The notes under the pieces: generated by a model | Seen by the model: the letters and a program-made list of their open reading frames with translations, nothing else | The model's database searches: none | What the model was told of the DNA's origin: nothing | Part shown: one piece after another, positions 16,001 through 24,923 of the stretch | Layout of the letters: each line of letters begins with the position of its first letter | Numbering within the stretch: the stretch's first letter is position 1 | Position numbers and translations under genes: made by a program | Source: Armatimonadota bacterium | GTDB lineage: Bacteria; Sysuimicrobiota; Sysuimicrobiia; Sysuimicrobiales; Humicultoraceae | Length of the DNA: 64,000 bases | Assembly (NCBI GenBank): GCA_031459855.1 | Contig: JAVKHP010000001.1 | Span: forward strand, 1,612,429 to 1,676,428 | Reading direction: 5' to 3'

Positions 16001-18136
16001 CTACGCCGGCGCCAGCACGTGTTCCAGCAGGACGACCCGGTCCGCCACCGCGTCGTAATGCGGCCAGGCGGTGCTCAGGATCACCTGCCGTTCCTTCGCG
16101 GCGGCCACCAGCAGCGGCAGCATCGCCCGGCGGCGTGCCTCGTCCAGGTGCGCGAACGGCTCGTCCAGGAAGAGCGGCGGCCGTCGGTCGCCCGTCATCA
16201 CGTCCAGCAGGGCCAGGCGTAGGCAGAAGTAGAGCTGGTCGGCCGTTCCCTGCCCCAGGTCCGCCGGGTCGCGCCAGCCGTCCTGTGCGTGTACCACCGG
16301 GCGGAGAGTCCGATCGTCGATCGCGACCCGGGTGAGGGCGCCGCCCGTGGCGGTCGCCAGGTAGGCCGACGCGCGGCGCTCCAGCACCTGCCGGGCGGGG
16401 TAGACCGAGTGCGCGCGGGCTTCCTCGAGCATGCGCAGCGTCAGCGCCGCGACCTGGAGTGCCCGTCGGTCGCGGGCGGCGCGCGCCTCGAGCACGGCGA
16501 TCGCCTCTTCCAGGCTCGCAGCCTCCTCGGCCCGGCCGCGCGCCTCCTCGATGGCGGCCTCCAGGCGCGCGCGACGCTCGCGCAGCTCCTGGAGATCGGC
16601 GTCCAGCCGGCGGACCTGGTGCTCGACGTCGTCGGGGGAGGCGGCCGCACCGCGCGCGGGAGCCGGGATCGCCTCCAGCGCGGCGCGTATGCCCGCCAGG
16701 TCCTGCGCCAGCGCCTCCAGGCGCCGCTCGAGCGCTGCCTTTGGGTCTGGGCCCCACACCGCGCGCAGTGCTGCCCGCAGCTCCTCGCGCTCGCGCAGCT
16801 GCTCCATGTAACTTGAGAACCGCTGCTCCACGTCTTCCAGGCTGGCGCTGCCGATGGCCTGCAGGCGCGCCGTCACGGCCGCCTCGGCCTCGGCGAGCTG
16901 GCCCTGCAGGACGTCGACGCGTCGGCGAAGGTCGAGCACGCGCTGTTCCTGCTGCCGGTAGTCGGTACCCGTCTCGACGATGCGTCCCCGGTAGCGCATC
17001 CCCGTGACGGTGACGCCGCCGGCGGCAGCCAGCACGAGCCAACCCAGCCAGTGCTGCAGCGCGGCGACGATGCCGGCGCCGCCCACCACGCCGATCGCCC
17101 CCGCCGTAACCAGCGCCCACCCTCTGGCGCCCAGCTGGCGGACGGCGTGGTGCGCCGTGGCCAGCCGCTCCAGCACGCGTTCCTCCCGGGCCGCCTGGTC
17201 GCGGGCCGTGGCCAGGTGCTGCTGCACCTGGAGGTACTGCCGCCGCGCCTGGAACAGGCTGGCGACCAGCGCCTCCTGATGCGCGGAGAACGCGGCCAGG
17301 GCGGCATCCAACTCGGCCAGGCGCCGGAGCTGGTCCTCGACGCGGGCCAGCTGCGCGCGCACGTCCGCGGCTTCGCGGGCGAGCGCCTCCTCCCGCTCCT
17401 TGAGCTCGACAGTCTGGCGGAGTGCGCGCAGCAGCGCCGTCTGGGCTGCCAGCTCGCGCTCGGTGGCCGCGGTGCGCTGCGCCAGATCGTCGAGCTCGAG
17501 CTGGTGGCGTCGCAGGCGCTCGTCCTGCTGGCGCAGCGCGGCCAGCTGGGCCCGCAACTCGGCGACGCGCGCGGCGGCGCCGTGCGGCCCGTGCAGGGCA
17601 GCAGTGAGCCGGCTGCGCTGCTCGCCCACCAACTGCATCGCCTCCTGCAGCCGCGCAGTACCCGCGCCGGCGAGCACCCGGGAGAGGTGGGTGGCCAACA
17701 GCCGACGGTCGTCGGTGATCCGCGCCAGGCCGGCGTGCCCCACGAACGCCACCGCCCGGTAGGCGGCCTCGGGGGAGATGCCGATCCAGTCCACCAGGCG
17801 TCGGTGCACGTCGCGGGGTGCCTCGAGACGCTCCGCGCCGTCGGCGCGCTGCAGCAGGATCGTGTCGGCTTCCAGATCGCGGCGCAGCAGCCAGCGCGCG
17901 CCGTCGACCTCCAGGTCGATGGTGATCTCGCCGAGCCGGTCCTGGCCCCACGGCCGCAGCCGCTGGGCCTCCTCGGGACGCACCGGGTGACCGAACAGCC
18001 CGGCGAAGACCGCCTCCAGCACCGTCGTCTTGCCCGCGCCGTTGGGTCCGCGGACGACCGTGAGACCGGGTGCGAAGGTCGCGGTGTAGTCTGCAAACCG
18101 CCGGTACCGCCGCAGGCGCAGCTGTACGATCCTCAC
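16001..18136 (-). CDS. SbcC/YhaN-like coiled-coil ATPase with membrane hairpin
   Basis: A 711-residue SMC/Rad50-type ATPase. Walker A is GPNGAGKTT (30-38), followed by two long coiled-coil stretches (about 165-335 and 390-620), the signature LGQGTADQLYFCLRLAL, and Walker B PLFLDEPFAHLD (about 655). Between the coils, where Rad50 has a zinc hook, is a hydrophobic hairpin (339-380) that could insert in a membrane, as in Bacillus YhaN. The GTG at 18136 follows GGAGG. The neighbour upstream is an SbcD/YhaO-like protein, the usual partner. The pair ends 2 bases from the convergent kinase gene. Confidence 0.88.
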   Translation of the reverse strand: MRIVQLRLRRYRRFADYTATFAPGLTVVRGPNGAGKTTVLEAVFAGLFGHPVRPEEAQRLRPWGQDRLGEITIDLEVDGARWLLRRDLEADTILLQRADGAERLEAPRDVHRRLVDWIGISPEAAYRAVAFVGHAGLARITDDRRLLATHLSRVLAGAGTARLQEAMQLVGEQRSRLTAALHGPHGAAARVAELRAQLAALRQQDERLRRHQLELDDLAQRTAATERELAAQTALLRALRQTVELKEREEALAREAADVRAQLARVEDQLRRLAELDAALAAFSAHQEALVASLFQARRQYLQVQQHLATARDQAAREERVLERLATAHHAVRQLGARGWALVTAGAIGVVGGAGIVAALQHWLGWLVLAAAGGVTVTGMRYRGRIVETGTDYRQQEQRVLDLRRRVDVLQGQLAEAEAAVTARLQAIGSASLEDVEQRFSSYMEQLREREELRAALRAVWGPDPKAALERRLEALAQDLAGIRAALEAIPAPARGAAASPDDVEHQVRRLDADLQELRERRARLEAAIEEARGRAEEAASLEEAIAVLEARAARDRRALQVAALTLRMLEEARAHSVYPARQVLERRASAYLATATGGALTRVAIDDRTLRPVVHAQDGWRDPADLGQGTADQLYFCLRLALLDVMTGDRRPPLFLDEPFAHLDEARRRAMLPLLVAAAKERQVILSTAWPHYDAVADRVVLLEHVLAPA

Positions 18137-18215
18137 AGGGGCCTCCGTCCTTCCAGCTCTTTCTGCGACGTCCAGGCCGTCCGGTACCGGCCCCGCGCAG
18201 CCGGCTGCACGGTCG

Positions 18216-19364
18216 TCATGGGCCCTGCCGTCCTTCCAGCAGCGCCAGGCCCAGCCGTAGCGCCGCTGCTGCGATCCGACGCGCCTCGGGGTCGGGCGCA
18301 CGCTCCAGCTCGCGGCGCGCTACCGTGAGGAAGGCGCTCGCTGCCGAGAGCTCGGGGAACCGGGTGGCGGCCGTCTCTGTGGCAGCCACCGTCGTCTCGT
18401 CCTCCAGGTCCAGCGCCAGGAACGCGTCGCGGGCGCCGGCCAGCGCGCGGTCGAGGTCGATCGGCTGGTCGGCGCGCAGGGCGCCGGTCAGGCGGACCAC
18501 TGCCGCCAGGTCCGGGCTGCCCAGCGCCCGGATGGCCGCGACCAGGTCGTCGGTGTGAGCGTACGCTGCGGCGTCGAGCGTCAGACGCTGGAAACGGCGC
18601 CGGGCCACCGGCACGGGGATCACGTGCGCGTGGTCGTTGCAAAACTCCACCAGCACCGGTCCGCCGTCCCCTTCGACGGGCGCGACCAGCTCCGGGGCCC
18701 CCGGGAAGAGCGCGCGCACACGGTCCGAACCGACCTCCCGGCGCACGGGCGAGTTGCCCAACGCCAGGTAGTGAGCGCCGGAGGCGTCGATCAGCCTCCG
18801 CAGCAGGGCCAGCGCTTCGTCGCTCTCGGGCACCTCCAGGCAGGCCGCGCCTACCAGGTAGGGACGGCGCGGATAGCGTGCCAGGGCCGCGAGGAAGTCC
18901 GCCGACACCGGGGCAGCGCCCCACGAGATCCCCACGATCGTGATGGCGCCGTCGGCGACGTCTATGGCCCGAGGTGCCGCGGGAAAGACGGTGACGCGCT
19001 CGAGGTCGGCGAAGGCGCCCAGGGCGTAGGTGCGGTCGACCACGGGGTCGAGGGGACCCGCGGCGATGAGGACGGGGATGGCCCGGGCGGTGAAGCGCGC
19101 GAGCTGGTCCCGGGCGAACTGCAGGAGGTCCCGCGAGGGGACCGGCGTGCCAAACAGGTTTCCGGTGACGAGGACGGCTGCCGGCTGCAAGTCGATGCCG
19201 GCGTCCACGGCGCGCACGAAGGCCTCGCGGACCTGGCGTCGGTGCGCGGCGCCGGCCTCACCGAGGAAGGGGAACGCTGCGCCCAGCCGGACGTCGGCCA
19301 GGTGGTAGAGGGCCGGCCCGCAGCGGGGCCCGCCGAAGGCGGAAGGCGACGGACTCTGCGTCAT
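18216..19364 (-). CDS. SbcD/YhaO-like protein lacking all metallophosphoesterase ligands
   Basis: A 382-residue homologue of the nuclease partner of SbcC/YhaN. The frame is intact and the fold is traceable, but each catalytic motif is changed: HxADxHxG is HLADVRLG (21-28), GDLFD is GNLFG (68-72), GNHD is GPLD (103-106), the LLHTN-type motif is LVGAACL (170-176), and GHIH is GNSPV (203-207). No Mn-binding set remains, so nuclease activity is unlikely. The ATG at 19364 has a GGAG upstream. The C-terminal part (about 270-380) is helical. I read it as a maintained pseudo-enzyme partner, not a decayed gene. Confidence 0.8.
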   Translation of the reverse strand: MTQSPSPSAFGGPRCGPALYHLADVRLGAAFPFLGEAGAAHRRQVREAFVRAVDAGIDLQPAAVLVTGNLFGTPVPSRDLLQFARDQLARFTARAIPVLIAAGPLDPVVDRTYALGAFADLERVTVFPAAPRAIDVADGAITIVGISWGAAPVSADFLAALARYPRRPYLVGAACLEVPESDEALALLRRLIDASGAHYLALGNSPVRREVGSDRVRALFPGAPELVAPVEGDGGPVLVEFCNDHAHVIPVPVARRRFQRLTLDAAAYAHTDDLVAAIRALGSPDLAAVVRLTGALRADQPIDLDRALAGARDAFLALDLEDETTVAATETAATRFPELSAASAFLTVARRELERAPDPEARRIAAAALRLGLALLEGRQGP

Positions 19365-19462
19365 GCGTGCGCTCCGATGAAGACATCTGGACGGTGCACG
19401 TCGGTCCGGCGCCTGACGCGCCCGCCGCTTCCGCAGAGGATTGTGCCCCAGATGGGGGAAAA

Positions 19463-20362
19463 TCAGGCCGGCGCCGGGATGCCGAAGATGCGCCGGGCGT
19501 TCCCGGCCAGGATCGCCTCGCGGTCGGCGTCGCTCAGCCCCAGGCGGTCCAGCACCTCCAGCTGCTCGGCGAGGATCTGGGTCCGGTAGCCCGACCACCA
19601 GGTCGAGTCGGTGCCGAAGAGGATGCGCTGCGGGCCGAAGGTCCGCAGCGCATCGCGGAAGACCTGCTCGAGGGAGGGCTCGCCCGGGGTGTACAGCCGC
19701 CAGTTGTTGGTGCCCGAGGTGTCCACGCAGATGTTCTCGGTGTGGTAGGCCAGGAACAGCGTCTCCCGCAAGAAGCCCGCGCCGAAGTGGGCGATCACGA
19801 AGGTGATCTCGGGGAAGTCGCGGCCCGGCGCCGACAGCGCCAGCGGGTTGGCGTAGACGAGATCGTAGAAGGCGCCGACGGTGATCCCGAAGTGCACGAT
19901 GATGGGCAGCCCGCACTCGGCCGCGGCTTCGTAGACCGGGTAGAAGAGGCGGTCGTTGAGGTGGGCCTTGTACTGGGGCGCGTACAGCTTGAGCGCCCGC
20001 AGCCCCAGTGAGGGGAACCGTCGGACCGTGCGCGGCGCGTCGGGGTGCGTGGGGTCCAGCAGCGAGCCGCACCCGACCAGCCGGTCGGGCCGCACGCGAC
20101 AGAACTCGGCCAGCTCGTCGTTGACCTCGCCCATGGCGATGAACACCCCGGCCTGGATGCCAGCGGCGTCGAACGCCTGCAGCCAGGTCGCCGCCTGCGC
20201 CGCCAGCGAGACGCCGTCCAGCTCGTCGATGCGGGCCTGGAACGACTGGCCGCGGACGCGGGCCCGCTCCCGCGCCGCCTGCCGCGTGGCCTGCGCGCGC
20301 TGCAGCGTCCGGCGCAGCATGCTGGCGGTCATGAGGTGGAGATGGGCGTCGACGATGCGCAT
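19463..20362 (-). CDS. amidohydrolase-2 family TIM-barrel protein
   Basis: A 299-residue metal-dependent hydrolase or decarboxylase of the amidohydrolase superfamily. The N-terminal HxH is DAHLHL (6-11), with LKLYAP, the barrel His in PIIVHFG, TFVIAHFG, and the terminal Asp in LFGTDSTWW. The family acts on varied cyclic or carboxylated substrates, so the substrate is unknown. The ATG at 20362 follows GAGGAG. It sits 44 bases after the amino-acid ABC ATPase gene and is probably the last gene of that operon, so the imported compound may be its substrate. Confidence 0.85.
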   Translation of the reverse strand: MRIVDAHLHLMTASMLRRTLQRAQATRQAARERARVRGQSFQARIDELDGVSLAAQAATWLQAFDAAGIQAGVFIAMGEVNDELAEFCRVRPDRLVGCGSLLDPTHPDAPRTVRRFPSLGLRALKLYAPQYKAHLNDRLFYPVYEAAAECGLPIIVHFGITVGAFYDLVYANPLALSAPGRDFPEITFVIAHFGAGFLRETLFLAYHTENICVDTSGTNNWRLYTPGEPSLEQVFRDALRTFGPQRILFGTDSTWWSGYRTQILAEQLEVLDRLGLSDADREAILAGNARRIFGIPAPA

Positions 20363-20406
20363 CGATGTCGCTCCTCGAATCGGGCTGCGAGACACCGGGC
20401 GGCGGT

Positions 20407-21165
20407 TCAGTGGAGGATCTTCGACAGGAAGATCCTGGTCCGCTCCTCCCGCGGCTGGCTGAAGAAGACGTCGGGCGGCCCTTCCTCGACGATGACGCCC
20501 TGGTCCATGAAGACGATGCGGTCGGCGACCTCCCGGGCAAACCCCATCTCGTGGGTCACCACCACCATGGTCATGCCGGCTTCCCGCGCGAGCCCGCGCA
20601 TGACGTCCAGCACCTCCTGGATCATCTCGGGGTCCAGGGCGGAGGTGGGTTCGTCGAAGAGCATGATCTTGGGCTGCATGGCCAGCGCCCGGGCGATGGC
20701 CACCCGCTGCTGTTGCCCGCCCGACAGCTGCGCCGGGTAGGCGCCCGCCTTCTCGGGAATCCCCACCTTGGCCAGCAGCTCCCGGGCCACCTGCTCGGCC
20801 TTGCGGCGCGGCCAGCGCCGCACGTGGATCGGGGCCAGGGTGATGTTCTCCAGCGCCGTCAGGTGGGGGAACAGGTTGAACGACTGGAAGACCATGCCGA
20901 CCTCGCTGCGCACCGCGTCGATGTTGCGCAGGTCGTCGGTGAGCTCGATGCCGTCGACGACGATACGGCCGCGGTCGTGGCGCTCCAGGCGGTTGATACA
21001 GCGGATCATGGTGGACTTGCCCGACCCCGAGGGGCCGCAGACCACCACCACCTCGCCCGGCCACACCGTCAGGTGAATGCCCCGCAGCACGTGCAGCCGG
21101 CCAAACCACTTGTGCACGTCCTCCAGCACGATCGCCGGTGGTCCGTCGCGCCGCGCCCCCGCCAT
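20407..21165 (-). CDS. aapP: polar amino-acid ABC transporter ATPase
   Basis: A 252-residue ATP-binding subunit of the GlnQ/AapP group. Walker A is GPSGSGKST, the Q-loop is [12 protein letters not shown], the signature LSGGQQQR, Walker [14 protein letters not shown], and the switch His [22 protein letters not shown] is typical of polar amino-acid importers. It energises the two permeases encoded just upstream, and the complex acts at the inner face of the membrane. Start by frame; an ATG follows the permease gene at a 91-base distance. Confidence 0.95.
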   Translation of the reverse strand: MAGARRDGPPAIVLEDVHKWFGRLHVLRGIHLTVWPGEVVVVCGPSGSGKSTMIRCINRLERHDRGRIVVDGIELTDDLRNIDAVRSEVGMVFQSFNLFPHLTALENITLAPIHVRRWPRRKAEQVARELLAKVGIPEKAGAYPAQLSGGQQQRVAIARALAMQPKIMLFDEPTSALDPEMIQEVLDVMRGLAREAGMTMVVVTHEMGFAREVADRIVFMDQGVIVEEGPPDVFFSQPREERTRIFLSKILH

Positions 21166-21256
21166 CTCCGCTATCCCTCGCCCCTCTCGTGCTGCTGTCG
21201 CGTGCTGTCACATCCCGTGGCGCGTCCTGCTATGGCCTCCCGCCGGCCTCCGCCGT

Positions 21257-22270
21257 CTACCGCTCCCCCAGCCCCAGCCGGCGCTCCAGCACGCGGCTGG
21301 CGTGCGACATGGCGTACGAGAAGACGAAGTACACCACCAGGGCGAAGACGTACACCTCGCGCACGTCGTGCAGGTACTCGGTCAGGGCCAGCAGCGAGCG
21401 GCCCACGCCCAGCAGGTCGGACAGCCCGATGATGACCGTCAGCGACGTATCCTTGAACAGGCTGATGAACTGACCCACCAGCGCCGGGATCATGTTCTTG
21501 AACGCCTGGGGCAGCACCACCAGCCGCATCGTCTGCCACCCCGACAGCCCCAGCGCCCGCGCCGCTTCCACCTGGCCCCGGCCGACGGACTGGATGCCCG
21601 CCCGCATGATCTCGCCGACGTAGGCCGACGAGAAGATCGTCATGCCGATCATGGCGCGCATGACCCGCGGCACCGTCTCGCCCGACAGCAGGCTGACGAA
21701 GATCGAGAACCACAACAGCACCGTAATGAGCGGGATGCCGCGAATGCCCTCGATGTACGCCGTGCAGAACCACCGGATCGCGGGCAGCTGGCTGGTGCGG
21801 CCGATCCCCACCAGGACGCCGATGGGGAACGACGCCGAGATCGACACCGCGGCCAATAGCAGGGTCAGGTACAGGCCGCCGACCTGGTCGAGCCGGATCG
21901 GCGCGAACAGCCAGCCAACGGCCACGAACGTCCCCAGCCACAGGCCGGCCAGGGCCCGCGGCCCCACGCGCGCGGCGGCGCCGATGGCGGTGAGGCCCGC
22001 GGCCGCCACCACCAGCCCGCCGGCCCACCACGCCCGCCAGAGCTGTCCCAGCGGCAGGAGGCCCACGGCCCACAGGCGGACGTTGTGGGTGACCACTCCC
22101 CAGTGGGCGGCCACCGCCCACCGCCACAGCGCCGCAGCCGCCCAGACGACGACGCCCAGCGTCACCAGGGTGAGGACCGTGTTGGCCCACCCGTCGAAGA
22201 GGTTGCGCTGCGCCCATTCTGCAGCCGAGAGGCGGTGGCGCGGGGGCAGCGTCGCGGCGGGCGTGACCAC
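21257..22270 (-). CDS. aapM: amino-acid ABC transporter permease (AapM-like)
   Basis: A 337-residue integral membrane subunit. An N-terminal extension with extra membrane segments (about residues 30-125) precedes the conserved permease domain, as in AapM/BztC. The EAA loop is VEAARALGLSGWQTMRLVVLPQA, followed by QFISLFKDTSL. The GTG at 22270 begins 2 bases after the stop of the companion permease, so the two are translationally coupled. Together with AapQ it forms the channel for polar amino acids. Confidence 0.93.
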   Translation of the reverse strand: MVTPAATLPPRHRLSAAEWAQRNLFDGWANTVLTLVTLGVVVWAAAALWRWAVAAHWGVVTHNVRLWAVGLLPLGQLWRAWWAGGLVVAAAGLTAIGAAARVGPRALAGLWLGTFVAVGWLFAPIRLDQVGGLYLTLLLAAVSISASFPIGVLVGIGRTSQLPAIRWFCTAYIEGIRGIPLITVLLWFSIFVSLLSGETVPRVMRAMIGMTIFSSAYVGEIMRAGIQSVGRGQVEAARALGLSGWQTMRLVVLPQAFKNMIPALVGQFISLFKDTSLTVIIGLSDLLGVGRSLLALTEYLHDVREVYVFALVVYFVFSYAMSHASRVLERRLGLGER

Positions 22271-22272
22271 GG

Positions 22273-23289
22273 CTACGCTCCCGGCAGCGCCAGGCGGGCG
22301 CGGACGGCGTTGAGCACGGCGGAGATCGTCAACGACATGGCCAGGTAGGCCAGGGTGACGAACGTGAACGTCTCCAGGGCGCGGAACGACTGGCTGGCGA
22401 CGGTCATGGCAGACGTCAGCATGTCGGCGAAGCCGATCCCGATGGCCAGGCTGCTGTTCTTCGTGAGGTTGAGGAACTGGTTGCCCAGCGGCGGGATGAC
22501 GATGCGCAGGGCCTGGGGCAGCACCACCAGACGCAGGGCGCGGCCGTAGGACAGGCCGAGGCTGCGCGCGGCCTCCATCTGCCCGCGGGGGATGGCCAGG
22601 ATGCCGCCCCGGATGATCTCGCCGATGAACGCCGAGGTGTAGACCGCGAGGCCCACCACCAGGGCCGTGAACTCGCTGGTCAGCTGGAACCCGCCGTCGA
22701 CGACCAGCCGGCCGAACCGCTCGGTGAGCGTCCCGCCGATGGCCAGTCCCCGGTTGGTGAGGACCACCGTCCCCCCCAGCAGCACCAGGGGTGGGCTGTC
22801 AGGCGCCCCCGTGGGCAACTGGAGGAAGACGCCGAAGTACCAGAAGAACAGCTGGACCAGCAGCGGCGTGTTGCGCAGCACCTCCACGTAGGCGAGGGCC
22901 AGGCGCGCCACCAGCCAGTTGCGCGACAGGCGGGCGATCCCCACGGCCAGCCCCAGGGCGGTGGCGAGCGTGATGCCCGTCACGGCCACCGTCGCTGTGT
23001 TGACCAGCCCCGCGATCATGGCCTCGGCGTAGGAGTCCTCGGGCCCGTAGCGCTTGGGCCGCAGCCGCTCCAGGTCCAGGGTCCAGCCCAGCGCTGTCAG
23101 CTGGAACCCGGCGGGCTGCCGGAAGAACCCCCAGTCGAGCCGGATGTTCTGCCGCACCATGCTCCGCTCGACGGCCGCCTTGGCAGCCCACAGCAGCACG
23201 ACCAGCACCGCGACGAACACGACCTGCGCCGCGATGCGCAGGACGCGGAGGTCGCGCCAGACGGGGGTCGCGCGGGCTGCGCGGCGCAC
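22273..23289 (-). CDS. aapQ: amino-acid ABC transporter permease (AapQ-like)
   Basis: A 338-residue membrane subunit with a first membrane segment at about 18-38, a long periplasmic loop, then the permease core. The EAA motif is MEAARSLGLSYGRALRLVVLPQA, and NQFLNLTKNSSL matches AapQ/BztB. The GTG at 23289 is the first start after the preceding stop; no strong ribosome site is seen, and a strong hairpin separates it from the binding-protein gene. It pairs with AapM to form a heterodimeric channel. Confidence 0.92.
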   Translation of the reverse strand: MRRAARATPVWRDLRVLRIAAQVVFVAVLVVLLWAAKAAVERSMVRQNIRLDWGFFRQPAGFQLTALGWTLDLERLRPKRYGPEDSYAEAMIAGLVNTATVAVTGITLATALGLAVGIARLSRNWLVARLALAYVEVLRNTPLLVQLFFWYFGVFLQLPTGAPDSPPLVLLGGTVVLTNRGLAIGGTLTERFGRLVVDGGFQLTSEFTALVVGLAVYTSAFIGEIIRGGILAIPRGQMEAARSLGLSYGRALRLVVLPQALRIVIPPLGNQFLNLTKNSSLAIGIGFADMLTSAMTVASQSFRALETFTFVTLAYLAMSLTISAVLNAVRARLALPGA

Positions 23290-23320
23290 GGCGGGGCGTG
23301 GGTGCAGGGGCGGCCATGGT

Positions 23321-23347
23321 GGGGGCGGCGCCTGCGGCGCCGCCCCC
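23321..23347 (-). other. 12-bp GC hairpin between aapJ and aapQ
   Basis: Perfect 12-base inverted repeat GGGGGCGGCGCC/GGCGCCGCCCCC with a 3-base loop, 6 bases after the binding-protein stop codon. No T run follows on the transcribed strand. Likely a 3' mRNA stabiliser or partial terminator that lowers permease expression relative to the binding protein. Confidence 0.75.
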
Positions 23348-23353
23348 GGTGCC

Positions 23354-24370
23354 CTAGCGGAACGGGCGGCTGGTCATGGCCCCGCCGTCGCGCGCCAGCG
23401 CGTTGCGGGTCCCCTTGCGGGGGATGGCCGTGGCCTTGGTCGGCCCGAAGTAGCGGTTGTAGACTTCCCCGTAGTTCCCCACGGCGCGCACCGCCCGCAT
23501 CACGGCCCCGTCACCGGCGGTGATCAGCGACTTGGCCACGGGATCCCGGTCGCCGATCTCGCGCAGCCGGCCCTCCGAGCCCGCGGTGATCTGCGTGATG
23601 CCCAGCTCTTCGGCCCCGATCAGGCCCCAGACCGTGTAGTTCACGGCGTCGGCCCAGCGCGAGTCGTTCTCCTGGTACATGGGCGCCAGGGGCTCGTCGC
23701 TGAACTCCTTGCCGACGACCATGAACTCGCGGGGGTTGGGCGCCGTGGCCCGGAACGCCGTGAGCTGGCTGGCGTCGGTGGTCCACACGTCGCACCGGCC
23801 CGCCACGAGCCCGTCGAACGCCTCCTTGGGCTGGGCGAACGTGATCAACTCGAACTTGAAGTTGCGCAGTCGCATCTGGTCGGTGATGTTGCGCTCGCTG
23901 GTGGTGCCGGTCTGGGTGCAGATGCGCGCGCCATTGAGGTCGGCCAGGTCGCGGATCTTGGAGCTGCTGCGGACCAGCAGGCGCTGCCCGTCGTAGAACG
24001 TGACGGGCCCGAAGTCCACCTGCGCGTCGCGGCTGAAGGTCTGGGTGGTCGTGCGGAAGACCACGTCCACCGACCCTGCCACCACGGCCGGGATGCGGTT
24101 GGCCGAGGTGAGCTGCACGAACTCCACCGACGGCACGTTGACGAACGCCGCCAGTGCCCGGCAGAAGTCGGCGTCGAAGCCCACCATCTCGCCGCTGCGC
24201 GGCTCGACGAAGCTGAAGCCGACCGTTGTCCCCGAGATGCCGCAGATCAGGCGCCCGCGGGCCCGTACTACGTCCAGGCGCGAACGCGGCGCCTGGGCCC
24301 AGGCCACGTACGAGAGCGCCGAGGCCACCAGCACGATCACCGCCACCGCCAGAACCAACATCCGTCGCAT
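23354..24370 (-). CDS. aapJ: amino-acid ABC transporter substrate-binding protein
   Basis: A 338-residue family 3 solute-binding protein. The signal peptide is residues 1-25 with cleavage near WAQA. Family motifs include RGRLICGISG, GFDADFCRALAAF and the late YFGPTKATAIPRKG region near the C-terminus. It captures polar amino acids outside the membrane for AapQMP. The ATG at 24370 follows GGGAGGTG at proper spacing. It leads the operon aapJ-aapQ-aapM-aapP-amidohydrolase. Confidence 0.95.
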   Translation of the reverse strand: MRRMLVLAVAVIVLVASALSYVAWAQAPRSRLDVVRARGRLICGISGTTVGFSFVEPRSGEMVGFDADFCRALAAFVNVPSVEFVQLTSANRIPAVVAGSVDVVFRTTTQTFSRDAQVDFGPVTFYDGQRLLVRSSSKIRDLADLNGARICTQTGTTSERNITDQMRLRNFKFELITFAQPKEAFDGLVAGRCDVWTTDASQLTAFRATAPNPREFMVVGKEFSDEPLAPMYQENDSRWADAVNYTVWGLIGAEELGITQITAGSEGRLREIGDRDPVAKSLITAGDGAVMRAVRAVGNYGEVYNRYFGPTKATAIPRKGTRNALARDGGAMTSRPFR

Positions 24371-24674
24371 ACCGCACCTCCCAGGGCGTGGACTGTCGCC
24401 GTGCGCGTCCGTCGGCCGTTGCGTCCCACCGGCGCCGTGCGGCACCCTGCGCCCGCGCGCCGCTCCCTGACACGCGACCCGGACCGTGGCGCGCGGGCAC
24501 CCCGGCGGCGCACTGGTGGGGGAATTGCACGGCACGTAACCGCTTCCTGCTGGTGGGTCCGGGCCTGCGTCCGGTGCCGCATGACCGGTGCGTGGACGAG
24601 GCGCAGGCGGACCCCCTGGGGATGGCGGGAATCGGCGATGCGGTTCCGAGGATGCCGTAGGCTGCTCGGTGGCC

Positions 24675-24704
24675 TTGACGCCGCGCCGCCTACCCTGCTA
24701 CCCT
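24675..24704 (+). promoter_or_regulatory. promoter of riboswitch-terC transcript
   Basis: TTGACG at 24675-24680 and TACCCT at 24699-24704 are separated by 18 bases. The predicted start near 24711 coincides with the first bases of the riboswitch. The remaining upstream stretch from 24371 holds no gene that I can see. Confidence 0.5.
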
Positions 24705-24711
24705 TCGTCTC

Positions 24712-24838
24712 GACGTCGAGGGGAGTAATCGGTGGCCGGCATGCGGCCACGGCGCGGTCGTCAGGACGGCGGGGTCCCCGCCCGGTCGCGCCCAGCGATG
24801 AGACCTCCGCACTGCGTCGGGCGCGGAGGCTTTTTCTT
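24712..24838 (+). ncRNA. yybP-ykoY (manganese) riboswitch
   Basis: The leader of terC carries the conserved blocks of the yybP-ykoY aptamer: GGGGAGTA at 24720-24727, GTCGTCA then ACGG in the middle (24758-24769), and TGAGACCTCCGC near the end. The aptamer's last strand merges into a terminator, a typical OFF/ON expression platform. This class binds Mn2+ and commonly precedes TerC/Alx-type exporters, matching the downstream gene. Confidence 0.85.
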
Positions 24839-24839
24839 T
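24804..24839 (+). terminator. riboswitch-controlled intrinsic terminator
   Basis: The stem CCTCCGC/GCGGAGG is followed by CTTTTTCTTT, one of the few T-rich terminators in the window. It overlaps the 3' strand of the aptamer, so Mn binding should disrupt it and allow terC transcription. Confidence 0.8.
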
Positions 24840-24923
24840 GAGGGGCGGGCGCGGGCCCGCGGCAGGCGCGCACGCGCGACGCCGGCCCACGCCAGGCCTT
24901 CGACGCCCTGAGGAGGACGTCCG

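Noticed and set aside
18216-19364. Calling the SbcD/YhaO-like gene a pseudogene
   Set aside because: There is no stop or frameshift, codon usage is normal, and substitutions fall specifically at catalytic sites while the fold pattern remains.
18216-20540. 774-residue frame joining the SbcD-like protein to upstream sequence
   Set aside because: The upstream 390 residues are antisense or out-of-frame readings of the amidohydrolase gene; the start at 19364 is supported by a ribosome site.
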